Below the pieces are notes generated by a model. It had not been told where the DNA came from. It made no database searches and saw nothing but the letters and a program-made list of their open reading frames with translations. Below are positions 7,675 to 15,603 of a DNA stretch of 40,780 nucleotides, in pieces. Position 1 is the first letter of the stretch. Every line of letters starts with the position of its first letter. The DNA lies in assembly GCA_035566435.1 (NCBI GenBank), contig DATMRF010000129.1, positions 1-40,780 on the forward strand. Direction: 5' to 3'. Both the position numbers and the translations under genes were made by a program. The DNA is from DATMRF01 sp035566435. GTDB taxonomy: Bacteria; Verrucomicrobiota; Verrucomicrobiia; Limisphaerales; UBA8199.

Positions 7675-8664
7675 ATGCCCGTTTCCCTTCAACGGCTCCT
7701 GATGGGCTGGCTTTGCCTGGCCGCGTTAGGTTCCGCGCCAGCGGCGACCGCCGCCTATACCATCGCGGTGATCCCCAAAGGGACCACCCACGAATTCTGG
7801 AAGTCGATCAATGCCGGCGCGATCAAGGCGCAGCGGGAGTTGGCCGCCCAGGGCACCCGGGTGGAGATCATCTGGAAGGGACCCCTCCGGGAAGATGACC
7901 GCGACCAGCAGATCCAGGTAGTCGAGAACTTCATGGCGCGGCGGGTGAGCGCGATCGTGCTGGCGCCTTTGGATTCGCAAGCCCTGGTCCGCCCGGTCCA
8001 CAATGCCCTGCAGGCGAAGGTTCCGGTGGTGATCATGGACTCGGGCCTGAACTCCGACGAGTACGTCAGCTTTGTCGCCACTGATAATTACAAGGGTGGC
8101 CAGATGGCGGGCGCGGAGATGGGAAGGATGCTCGGCGGCAAAGGCAACGTGATCCTCCTGCGCTACCAGGTAGGCTCCGCCAGCACGGAAGCGCGCGAGA
8201 CCGGCTTCCTTGACGCTCTGAAAAAATACCCCGGCATCAAGGTCATCTCGTCGGACCAGCATGCAGGCGCGACGCGCGAGCTGGCCTACCAAACCTCTCA
8301 AAACCTGCTGAACCGATTTGGGCGCGAGGTCAACGGCGTTTTTTGCCCGTCGGAACCGACGACCATCGCGATGACCAAGGCCCTGCGCGATTTTGGCCTG
8401 GCCGGCAGCAAAGTGAAAATGATCGGGTTCGACGCCGGCTCACAGGAGGTCCTGGACCTGAAGCACGGCGACGTGCAGGCGCTGGTGGTGCAGAACCCGG
8501 TGCGCATGGGCTACCTGGGGGTGATCACCGCGGTGAAACATTTGCAGGGCCAAAAAGTCGAGCATCAGATCGATACAGGCGTGCGCCTCGTGACTCCGGA
8601 AAACATGAACGAGCCGGAAAGCAAGGAACTGCTTTATCCGCCGCTCGATGAATATTTGAAATAG
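7675..8664 (+). CDS. Sugar ABC transporter substrate-binding protein (RbsB-like)
   Basis: The 329-residue protein starts with a signal peptide (residues 1 to about 27, ALGSAPAATAA) and then YTIAVIPKGTTHEFW, the first strand of a type I periplasmic binding fold. GVFCPSEPTTIAMTKALRDFG and MIGFDAGSQEVLDL are family landmarks of the second lobe. It should bind a monosaccharide or cyclitol in the periplasm and hand it to the permease encoded 27 bp downstream. The relation is to the ribose/xylose/inositol binding proteins (Peripla_BP_4); the ligand cannot be told from sequence. The nearby myo-inositol oxygenase makes inositol one candidate. The start at 7675 is chosen because the signal peptide begins there. 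Confidence 0.92.
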   Translation: MPVSLQRLLMGWLCLAALGSAPAATAAYTIAVIPKGTTHEFWKSINAGAIKAQRELAAQGTRVEIIWKGPLREDDRDQQIQVVENFMARRVSAIVLAPLDSQALVRPVHNALQAKVPVVIMDSGLNSDEYVSFVATDNYKGGQMAGAEMGRMLGGKGNVILLRYQVGSASTEARETGFLDALKKYPGIKVISSDQHAGATRELAYQTSQNLLNRFGREVNGVFCPSEPTTIAMTKALRDFGLAGSKVKMIGFDAGSQEVLDLKHGDVQALVVQNPVRMGYLGVITAVKHLQGQKVEHQIDTGVRLVTPENMNEPESKELLYPPLDEYLK

Positions 8665-8691
8665 CCGAGCACTAGGGTTTCGACTTAACAC

Positions 8692-9768
8692 ATGAGCTAC
8701 CGCGCCGGACAGACTGATGGAACTTTGTTAAAATGGCCGAGCATTGACCCGCTCAAGCCCGGACCCGAAGCCTCACCAGACGTCGCAGCCCGGCCGAAAG
8801 CCGGCTCCCGGCAACTGCTGAATCTTGTGGGTCCGTGCCTGGGACTCCTGCTGGTCATCGGTTTGTTCTCGCTGAGTCCGACCGTGCGGCCGTTTTTCCT
8901 GACGGGCGCCAACTTCAAAATCATTCTCACGCAGACAGTCATTGTCGCCGTGGGCACGCTAGGCATGACCATCATCATTGTGAGCGGCGGCATCGACTTG
9001 AGCGTGGGCTCGGTGGTCGCGCTGGCCAGTGTGGTGGGCGCGAGCGTGCTGGCGAAAGGACAATCCTCATGGCTCGCGGCAGGGCTGAGTGTCGCGGTCG
9101 GCGTGGGGGTCGGCTTGCTTAATGGCCTGGTGATCGGCGGGCTGCGGATGATGCCGTTCATTGTCACACTGGGCATGATGGGGGTCGCGCGCGGTGCGGC
9201 TAAATGGCTGGCGGGCAATCAAACCGTCAGCGCGCCCGATTCACCGCTTAATAGCATCATGGACCTCAAGGACCCCACGCATCTGTTCCCAGTGCCGCTG
9301 GGTGTGTGGCTCACCCTCGGGCTCGCCTTGGTGATGGGGGTCGTGATGCGCCGGACCGTTTTCGGAAGGTATATTTTCGCGCTGGGCTCAAACGAAACCG
9401 CTGCCCGGCTTTGCGGTATCCGGGTGCAACTGCAAAAGGTCATCATTTACAGCGTGGCGGGAATCTTCTTCGGTTTGGCCGGCCTGATGCAATTTTCGAG
9501 GCTGACCCAGGGCGATCCCACGGTGGCAATAGGTCTGGAACTGGATATTATCGCGGCGGTGGTCATTGGCGGAGCGAGTCTGAGCGGCGGGTCGGGCAGC
9601 ATTCTGGGTTCGATGATTGGAGCGCTGACCATGGCCGTCCTGCGCAATGGTTCGAACCAGATGGGGTGGCCCACTTATATGCAGGAAATCATCATCGGAG
9701 TCGTGATCATCATCGCCGTCGGCGTGGACAGGTTGCGGCAGAGCGGAGCCAGGCGGAGCCGATCCTGA
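8692..9768 (+). CDS. Sugar ABC transporter permease (RbsC-like)
   Basis: The 358-residue inner-membrane protein has about eight to ten hydrophobic segments beginning near residue 42, after a polar N-terminus. It carries IIVSGGIDLSVGSVVALASV and VVIGGASLSGGSGSILGS, hallmarks of the RbsC/XylH/AraH permease family. It forms the membrane channel for the binding protein encoded just upstream. The expected ATP-binding partner (RbsA/MglA type) is not encoded next to it; the following gene is a soluble oxygenase 170 bp away. The ATPase must be supplied elsewhere or the transporter is incomplete. No strong ribosome binding site precedes the ATG. Confidence 0.92.
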   Translation: MSYRAGQTDGTLLKWPSIDPLKPGPEASPDVAARPKAGSRQLLNLVGPCLGLLLVIGLFSLSPTVRPFFLTGANFKIILTQTVIVAVGTLGMTIIIVSGGIDLSVGSVVALASVVGASVLAKGQSSWLAAGLSVAVGVGVGLLNGLVIGGLRMMPFIVTLGMMGVARGAAKWLAGNQTVSAPDSPLNSIMDLKDPTHLFPVPLGVWLTLGLALVMGVVMRRTVFGRYIFALGSNETAARLCGIRVQLQKVIIYSVAGIFFGLAGLMQFSRLTQGDPTVAIGLELDIIAAVVIGGASLSGGSGSILGSMIGALTMAVLRNGSNQMGWPTYMQEIIIGVVIIIAVGVDRLRQSGARRSRS

Positions 9769-9779
9769 ACGCGCACAGG

Positions 9780-9803
9780 GTCCAAAATCCAAAGTCCAAA
9801 ATC
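9780..9803 (+). repeat. GTCCAAA-type tandem repeat
   Basis: GTCCAAAATCCAAAGTCCAAAATC reads as imperfect 7-8 bp units directly after the permease gene. It matches the units at 5281 and 22539. Confidence 0.75.
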
Positions 9804-9937
9804 TACGGTTTTCAGGTCCGCGGTCCACCGCTCGATGATCGCATGAAACACGCAGGACGCAGAATGTATGGGCTTGCCGAAGGGCGCGCCGGGAGTTAGA
9901 TACTAATGAACGCTATAACCAAACTGCATTTAAGGCT

Positions 9938-10825
9938 ATGAATGACTCGAACCGTCCGTTAGGAGCCCTGGAAGAGTGGGAGGAGTTTCTAAAAGAGCGT
10001 TACCCGGAACCCGCGCCGGCCGCCCAGGCGTTCCAAGCGACCAACTCGGCAAAGAAAAAGGAGGAGTTCCGCAATTACGAGACTGACGCCCGGCCCTCGG
10101 TGCGCGAGTTTTACCGGCTCAACCACCAGCATCAGACCTATGACTTTGTCCAAGGCAAACGGAAGGAGTATCTCGGGCTCAACCGCCGGCAGATGAGCAT
10201 CTGGGAAGCGCTCGAGTACCTGAACACTCTAGTGGACGACAGCGATCCGGACACGGATTTAACGCAACTGGACCATCTGCTGCAAACGGCCGAGCAAATC
10301 CGACACGACGGGCATCCGCGATGGTTCGTCCTCGCGGGTCTGATTCATGACCTGGGCAAAATTCTTTGCCTGTATGGCGAGCCGCAGTGGGCCGTGGTGG
10401 GCGACACCTTCCCGGTAGGCTGCGCCTGGTCAGACAAGATTGTGTTCCACCAGTTTTTCGAGGACAACCCGGACCGGAACCAGCCGCGGTTCCAAAACCG
10501 GCTGGGGGTTTACGAGGAGGGGTGCGGCCTGGATAAGGTGGCGCTGTCCTGGGGACATGACGAGTACCTTTACAATGTGGTGAAAGATTATCTGCCGGCC
10601 GAGGCGCTCTACATGATTCGGTATCATTCCTTTTATCCGGCGCATCGGGACGGGGAATACAATTACTTGATGAACCAGCAGGACCGGGAGATGTTCAAAT
10701 GGGTGCGGGCGTTCAATCCATACGACCTGTACACCAAGAGCCACCGGCGGCCTGACCTGGGGGAGTTGAAGCCGTTCTACGATGAGTTGATCAAGGAGTA
10801 TTTCCCGGCAACGTTGAAGTGGTGA
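9938..10825 (+). CDS. myo-Inositol oxygenase
   Basis: The 295-residue protein matches the mixed-valent diiron MIOX family, which uses O2 to cleave myo-inositol to D-glucuronate in the cytoplasm. All six iron ligands can be placed: His113 (DHLLQTAEQIR), His137 and Asp138 (LIHDLGK), His207 (WGHDEYLYN), His230 (RYHSFYPAH) and Asp263 (FNPYDLYTK). Their order and spacing agree with the mouse enzyme (98, 123, 124, 194, 220, 253). NYETDARPSVREFYRLNHQHQTYDF near residues 46-70 is also typical. Length is close to the eukaryotic enzymes, so it looks complete and active. Bacterial MIOX is less common than the inositol dehydrogenase route. It follows a sugar transporter in the same orientation. No uronate-metabolism gene is adjacent. 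Confidence 0.95.
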   Translation: MNDSNRPLGALEEWEEFLKERYPEPAPAAQAFQATNSAKKKEEFRNYETDARPSVREFYRLNHQHQTYDFVQGKRKEYLGLNRRQMSIWEALEYLNTLVDDSDPDTDLTQLDHLLQTAEQIRHDGHPRWFVLAGLIHDLGKILCLYGEPQWAVVGDTFPVGCAWSDKIVFHQFFEDNPDRNQPRFQNRLGVYEEGCGLDKVALSWGHDEYLYNVVKDYLPAEALYMIRYHSFYPAHRDGEYNYLMNQQDREMFKWVRAFNPYDLYTKSHRRPDLGELKPFYDELIKEYFPATLKW

Positions 10826-10864
10826 CGGGGATTCACTAATCGATAATCTCTAACCAGTAATCAC

Positions 10865-11239
10865 TCACTCGACCTGGAGCGCCTGTTCGAGGCACTCGGG
10901 GAGGTGGTCGAGAATGGCCGTTTCGCTGACGAGAAGAGTCACCCCGGCGGCCTGGGCCGCGGCTTGGAGGTCGGGAGAAGTCTCGCCGCCAAAACCTATG
11001 ACAGGCAGGTGCCGAGTGGCAGGATTTTGCTTGAGCTTTGCGATGGCGGCGCAGGCATCTTTGGCGGGGCTGGCCAGGTCGGCCAGAACGAGCATGGGCT
11101 TCGCCTGTTCGGCGCATTCGACGAGCTTGGCGGCGTGCGTTAGCGTCTGGACACGGTACTTGAGATCCTGCAGCCGATTGACAAGCTGACTGCCCGGCAA
11201 TAAATTCTCGTAAAGAATCAGCGCGAGCGGTTGTGTCAT
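10865..11239 (-). CDS. Stand-alone degenerate receiver (response-regulator-like) domain protein
   Basis: The 124-residue protein has the alternating strand/helix pattern of a CheY-like receiver: LALILYEN, then KPMLVLADLASPAKDACAAIAKLK, then HLPVIGFGGE, then GVTLLVSE. Asp54 sits where the phosphorylated aspartate is expected. The conserved Thr/Ser at the end of strand 4 is a glycine, and the invariant Lys at the end of strand 5 is replaced (LLVSET). It is therefore probably a pseudo-receiver with altered or no phospho-switching. The ATG at 11239 gives the classic short lead-in; a TTG at 11257 is possible. No kinase gene is nearby. It is convergent with the oxygenase gene and divergent from nusA. 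Its role is unknown. Confidence 0.7.
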   Translation of the reverse strand: MTQPLALILYENLLPGSQLVNRLQDLKYRVQTLTHAAKLVECAEQAKPMLVLADLASPAKDACAAIAKLKQNPATRHLPVIGFGGETSPDLQAAAQAAGVTLLVSETAILDHLPECLEQALQVE

Positions 11240-11456
11240 GGTTGCAGCTTGGAACAAGCCGCCGCAAATTGCAAAAATTTTGTGTCGCCTCCGCGAGCAG
11301 GGAGAGCGGGAGTTGATTTTTGTGCAGCGATGCTCTCGGGCTGGAGTGCGGGTTTGTACCTGATTCCGGGCGCGAGACCTGCAGGAGAGCGCTCAGGCGA
11401 TGTGGCTTGCCCAAAGCCGTTTACAACCCTGGCTCTACTGGGATTTGGATTAGGGC
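11240..11456. other. Intergenic region upstream of the nusA promoter
   Basis: No gene is visible in this stretch. In particular there is no rimP, which often precedes nusA. The interval presumably holds the start signals of the divergent receiver gene; none could be called with confidence. Confidence 0.5.
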
Positions 11457-11485
11457 TTGACTGTTTTTGACCAAAAACCTAATAT
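11457..11485 (+). promoter_or_regulatory. Strong sigma-70-type promoter of the nusA-infB cluster
   Basis: TTGACT (11457-11462) and TAATAT (11480-11485) are separated by exactly 17 bases, close to consensus. Transcription would start near 11492, leaving a leader of about 100 nucleotides before nusA. Confidence 0.75.
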
Positions 11486-11506
11486 ATTGCTAGAACGGTA
11501 AAGTTT

Positions 11507-11520
11507 GCTGGTTCGCCAGC
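11507..11520 (+). promoter_or_regulatory. Small hairpin with TTCG loop in the nusA leader
   Basis: GCTGG and CCAGC pair perfectly around a TTCG tetraloop. It lies just after the predicted transcription start and just before the terminator-like hairpin, so it may help fold the leader RNA. Confidence 0.5.
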
Positions 11521-11525
11521 GCGCC

Positions 11526-11556
11526 AAAGTCGGAAGAGCTTATTCTGCCGACTTTT
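11526..11556 (+). terminator. Terminator-like hairpin in the nusA leader (possible attenuator)
   Basis: AAAGTCGG at 11526-11533 pairs with CCGACTTT at 11548-11555, with three further inner pairs (AGA with TCT), and the T-run continues to six T. It lies between promoter and start codon. The stem is only moderately GC-rich, so partial termination is more likely than full. Confidence 0.6.
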
Positions 11557-11592
11557 TTGTTCCCCTGAAGGGACGCCGTTCGCGAGAGACGT

Positions 11593-12873
11593 ATGAACGC
11601 CGACTTTTTAGCTGTTTTAGAGTTCTGGGAACGCGAAAAGGGCATCAACCGTGATGTCCTGGTCGGCGCCGTACAAGAGGCGTTACTTTCAGCAGCCAAG
11701 AAGGCGGTCGGACCGGCCCGTGAGTTGCGAGTAGCGATCGACCAAAAGAATGGCGATATCAAGGCATTCGCCAAGCTGATCGTGTCCGAAAAGGTAATTT
11801 CGAAGCATGACCAACTCTCAGTCTTCGATGCGCGGCGCCTGAAGCCCGATGCACAGGTCGGCGAGGAGCTGGAGGTGGAAGTAACACCGGTCGGATTCGG
11901 GCGCATCGCGGCACAATACGCCAAGCAGGCTCTGATGACCCACATTCGCCGGGCGGAAAAGGCGTTGATCTTCACGGAGTTCAAAGATCGGGTCGGCGAC
12001 ATCATCAGCGGGACAGTCCGGCGGTTTGACCGCTCGGACGTGCTGGTGGACCTTGGGAAATACGAGGCCCTGCTGCCGAACCGGGAGCGGGTGCCCACCG
12101 AAGAGTACCAGGTGGGAGAACGGATTCGCTGCTATGTCAAGGCGGTGGAACAGGGCCCGCATGGCCCAGAGATAATTTTATCGCGGTCCGACCCTCGTTT
12201 TGTGCTCAAGCTGTTTCAACTCGAGGTGTCGGAAATCAACGACGGGACCATCGAGATCAAGGGCATCGCCCGCGAGCCGGGCTTTCGGACGAAACTGGCG
12301 GTCTGGACCCGCGACGAGAAGGTGGACCCGGTGGGAGCCTGCGTGGGGTTGCGAGGCCAGCGGGTCAAGAACATTGTCCGGGAGCTGAACAACGAGAAGG
12401 TGGACATTATCCGCTGGGACCCGAACATCCGGAACTTTATCACAAATGCGCTGGCACCGGCGAAGCTGAAGGCATTTGCGATTAACGAGGCGAGCAAGCG
12501 GGCGAAGATCATTGTGAGCGAAGACCAGCTTTCGCTGGCGATCGGCAAGCGGGGCCAGAATGCCCGGCTGACCTCCAAGCTCACAGGGTGGCAAGTAGAT
12601 ATCGAGGCCGAGGTGGTGGTGACCAAAGGTTTCGAGGAGAAAGTGGCGGAAGCGGTGGATTTGCTTGCGGGCATCGCCGGCATTTCCCGGGAACAGGCTG
12701 ATGTGCTGGTGCACCACGGTTTGACGCGGTTGGAAGATTTATTGCAGGCAGACGTGAGCGATCTGGCCGGTATCCCGGAACTGGGCGACCAGGCCGCCGC
12801 GATTATGGAAGCCGCGAGGGCGGAAGCCGCGCGGCGGACCCTTAAAGTCGGCGAAACGCCGGTTTCCGGATGA
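11593..12873 (+). CDS. nusA: Transcription termination/antitermination factor NusA
   Basis: The 426-residue protein binds RNA polymerase and nascent RNA and modulates pausing, intrinsic termination and antitermination. The N-terminal polymerase-binding domain covers about 1-125 (MNADFLAVLEFWEREKGI start, FGRIAAQYAKQ). An S1 domain follows at about 130-200 (DIISGTVRRFDRSDVLVDLG), then two KH domains (ACVGLRGQRVKNIVREL near 250-270 and LSLAIGKRGQNARLTSK near 315-335). A C-terminal helix-hairpin-helix region (about 350-415) resembles one acidic repeat. It heads the infB-rbfA-nrnA-truB-ribF cluster and has its own promoter and a terminator-like leader hairpin, consistent with feedback on its own synthesis. 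Family length and domain order are normal. Confidence 0.97.
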   Translation: MNADFLAVLEFWEREKGINRDVLVGAVQEALLSAAKKAVGPARELRVAIDQKNGDIKAFAKLIVSEKVISKHDQLSVFDARRLKPDAQVGEELEVEVTPVGFGRIAAQYAKQALMTHIRRAEKALIFTEFKDRVGDIISGTVRRFDRSDVLVDLGKYEALLPNRERVPTEEYQVGERIRCYVKAVEQGPHGPEIILSRSDPRFVLKLFQLEVSEINDGTIEIKGIAREPGFRTKLAVWTRDEKVDPVGACVGLRGQRVKNIVRELNNEKVDIIRWDPNIRNFITNALAPAKLKAFAINEASKRAKIIVSEDQLSLAIGKRGQNARLTSKLTGWQVDIEAEVVVTKGFEEKVAEAVDLLAGIAGISREQADVLVHHGLTRLEDLLQADVSDLAGIPELGDQAAAIMEAARAEAARRTLKVGETPVSG

Positions 12874-12955
12874 TGCTGGCCAAATCAGTTTTGACCAGGT
12901 AGGCTCAAGCCTATGAAAGCTGTACGGCAAGAAAGGCCCGAAGCGTTAGCGATTT

Positions 12956-15502
12956 ATGCCCGTTCGTATTTACGACATTTCAAAAAAACTCGGCTTGGAG
13001 AACAAAGAAGTTCTGGCCAAGGCGAAAGAACTGGGCATTGTCGGCGCGCGGGTTGCCTCCAGCTCGCTGGATAAGATCACCGCCGAATACCTCGAAGATA
13101 AACTCAAAGAGGCGCATCCCGAGCTCAGCGCCGCGGCCGCTCCCCTTGCCCCTCCCCCTGCCCCGCCCGTCGCCCCCGCGTCCGTTACCGCGCCGATAGC
13201 GGTGCTGACGGCCCCCCCCCCGCCCGACAGCCCGGCAACGCACATGCAACCGGCAGCAACCGCCACCGGAACCGCCGTGGGTTTGCTCGAGCCCGAAGCG
13301 CGGGTGGCAGGGTCGCCGACCTCTCCGACGCCGACGACAACGACCCTTGCGCCAGCACCGCGACCGGTCATTGCGGTTCCGTCTCCGGAACCCGTTGTGG
13401 TGGTCGAGCCGCCCCCGGTTCCAACGACGCCTCCCCCGCCTCCGGGGCCAAAGGTTGGCGATAAAATCGGATTCATTCACTTGCCGCCCAAGCCGGGCCC
13501 AAAACCCGTTGAAAAAGCGGTCGCCGCAAAACCGCCTGTCCGGCAGGCCGAGCAGCGACGCGCCGAATTCACCAAGCGCGGCGATATCCGCAGCGTGCGA
13601 GGAACTTCCGCGCCGGCCAGCCCGGCGATGCCCGGGGCGAAGGTTGGGCAGCAAAAAGCCGGCGCCAAATCCGCCGAGGCACCTGCCAAGATCGTTCTAC
13701 CGGCCGACGCGCAGGTCATTAGCATCAAACCGCCGATCGTGGTTCGCGAGCTGGCCGAGCAACTCAAGCAGAAGCCGTTTAAGATCATTGCCGATTTGAT
13801 GCAGCTGGGTGTCTTTGCCACGGTCAACCAGGCGATTGACGAAACCGTGGCGCAAAAGGTCTGCGCGAATTACGGCTACCGTTTCGAAGTGGAAAAACGG
13901 GAGCGCGGCAGCGGCTTAGTCCACGCGACAGTCAAGAAACTTGAGCTGGACGTCGAGGACAAACCCGAAGAACTGACGCCGCGAGCCCCGGTGGTGACTA
14001 TCATGGGGCATGTTGACCACGGCAAAACCACGTTGCTCGACGTCATTCGCAAGTCGAATGTCGCGGCGGGTGAAGCCGGCGGCATCACCCAGCACATCGG
14101 CGCCTACACGATTTCGTTCCCGCACCCGGAACGGAAACAGGAACTGGCCCAGATTACATTTTTGGACACGCCAGGCCATGCGGCCTTCAGCTCGATGCGA
14201 GCGCGCGGGGCCAACGTCACCGACATCGTTGTCCTGGTGGTGGCGGCCAACGACGGAGTCATGCCGCAAACGCTTGAGGCCCTCAACCATGCCCGAGCCG
14301 CCAGGGTGCCCATCCTTGTCGCCGTCAACAAAATTGACCATCCGAACGCCAACTCGCTCAAGGTTCGCCAGCAGTTGCAGGACAAAGGGTTAGTGCCCGA
14401 TGACTGGGGCGGCGACACGATTTTCGTGGATGTCTCGGCGTTGACCAAACAAGGGGTGGACAAATTGATCGAAATGCTCCTGTTGCAGGCGGACCTGCTG
14501 GAGCTCAAAGCGAACCCGAATCGCCGCGCCAAGGGCAACGTCATCGAGTCCGGTCTGGAGCCGGGCGGCCCGACCGCAACCGTGCTGGTGCGCAAGGGCA
14601 CGCTGCACGTGGGGGATATCATCATTTGCGGCCAATACTACGGTCGCGTGCGGGCGCTGATCAACGAAGAGGGCAATCGCCTCAAGGAAGCCGCACCCTC
14701 GGTGGCGGTGAAAGTGCTGGGGCTGAACGGCGTGCCGGAGGCGGGGTTGGAATTCAGCGTGGTGGAGGACGAAAAGGCCGCGCGCGATCTCGCCGAGCAA
14801 CGCGCGCTGGAAGCCAAGGCTTTGGGCCAGGAGCAGCCCCGGGCCAAGGTCACGCTCGAAAACCTTTTCGCCCAGCTCGAATCCACGAGCTCCAAGAGCC
14901 TCAAGGTCGTCGTCAAGGCCGATACCCAGGGTTCCGTGGAAGCGATCGTGGAGGCGCTGAAGAAAATCGACTCCGACAAAGTGTTACTTGATATCATCCA
15001 CAGCGCTGTCGGCACCATCACCGAATCGGATGTCGCGCTGGCGTCGGCCTCGCATGCCGTCATCCTGGGTTTCCACACGCGCGTTGACAGCGGCGTCGCC
15101 GACAAGGCGAAGCACGAAGGGGTGCAGATCAAACTCTACGCGATCATTTACGAACTGATCGACCAGGTCAAAGAGGGCATGGCAGGCCTGCTCGAGCCGA
15201 TCCTCAAGGACATCACCGTCGGCTCGGCGGAGGTGCGCAAGGTTTTCGAATTATCAAAGGGCGCGCCGGTGGCCGGCTGCATGGTCACCAGCGGCCGCAT
15301 CGTGAAGGGCAAGGTCCGTGTGCGCCGCCGCAAGGAGATCATCTACGAGGGTCTCACGCAGTCGCTGCGCCGCTTCCAGGATGAAGTCAACGAGGTGCGC
15401 GCGGGCATGGAATGCGGCATCCGCATCGAGGGCTTTGGCGAGTTCCAGACGGGTGACAACATCGAGTGTTACGCTATCGAAAAAGTCGCGCAGAAGCTAT
15501 GA
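12956..15502 (+). CDS. infB: Translation initiation factor IF-2
   Basis: The 848-residue GTPase brings initiator fMet-tRNA to the 30S subunit and promotes subunit joining. An IF2-N helical domain lies at 1-56 (RIYDISKKLGLENKEVL). A long Pro/Ala/Thr-rich linker covers about 57-165, with runs of prolines encoded by a C-tract near 13210. A second IF2-N domain is at about 250-305. The G domain starts with GHVDHGKT at residues 351-358, with DTPGH (G3) and NKID (G4) downstream. C-terminal domains contain VVVKADTQGSVEAI and the fMet-tRNA-binding end GDNIECYAIEKV. The ATG at 12956 gives the canonical start; another ATG at 12913 is out of frame. It follows nusA by 82 bp. Confidence 0.98.
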   Translation: MPVRIYDISKKLGLENKEVLAKAKELGIVGARVASSSLDKITAEYLEDKLKEAHPELSAAAAPLAPPPAPPVAPASVTAPIAVLTAPPPPDSPATHMQPAATATGTAVGLLEPEARVAGSPTSPTPTTTTLAPAPRPVIAVPSPEPVVVVEPPPVPTTPPPPPGPKVGDKIGFIHLPPKPGPKPVEKAVAAKPPVRQAEQRRAEFTKRGDIRSVRGTSAPASPAMPGAKVGQQKAGAKSAEAPAKIVLPADAQVISIKPPIVVRELAEQLKQKPFKIIADLMQLGVFATVNQAIDETVAQKVCANYGYRFEVEKRERGSGLVHATVKKLELDVEDKPEELTPRAPVVTIMGHVDHGKTTLLDVIRKSNVAAGEAGGITQHIGAYTISFPHPERKQELAQITFLDTPGHAAFSSMRARGANVTDIVVLVVAANDGVMPQTLEALNHARAARVPILVAVNKIDHPNANSLKVRQQLQDKGLVPDDWGGDTIFVDVSALTKQGVDKLIEMLLLQADLLELKANPNRRAKGNVIESGLEPGGPTATVLVRKGTLHVGDIIICGQYYGRVRALINEEGNRLKEAAPSVAVKVLGLNGVPEAGLEFSVVEDEKAARDLAEQRALEAKALGQEQPRAKVTLENLFAQLESTSSKSLKVVVKADTQGSVEAIVEALKKIDSDKVLLDIIHSAVGTITESDVALASASHAVILGFHTRVDSGVADKAKHEGVQIKLYAIIYELIDQVKEGMAGLLEPILKDITVGSAEVRKVFELSKGAPVAGCMVTSGRIVKGKVRVRRRKEIIYEGLTQSLRRFQDEVNEVRAGMECGIRIEGFGEFQTGDNIECYAIEKVAQKL

Positions 15503-15519
15503 GCGCTGGGGCGTTGAAA

Positions 15520-15586
15520 CGTTAAAAGGTAATAACGTCGAAACGTGAAGACGGTTGGAGCGCGCGCCCGTTTTAACCTTTTAACG
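15520..15586. repeat. Perfect 11-bp inverted repeat between infB and rbfA
   Basis: CGTTAAAAGGT (15520-15530) and ACCTTTTAACG (15576-15586) are perfect inverses, 45 bases apart. The left side also shows CGTTGAAACGTT and CGTCGAAACGT units of the same style as the 8-mers at 33691. It could form a stem in the infB-rbfA mRNA or be a bounded insertion of a small repeat. Confidence 0.75.
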
Positions 15587-15603
15587 ATCGGCCACCGAAA
15601 AGC

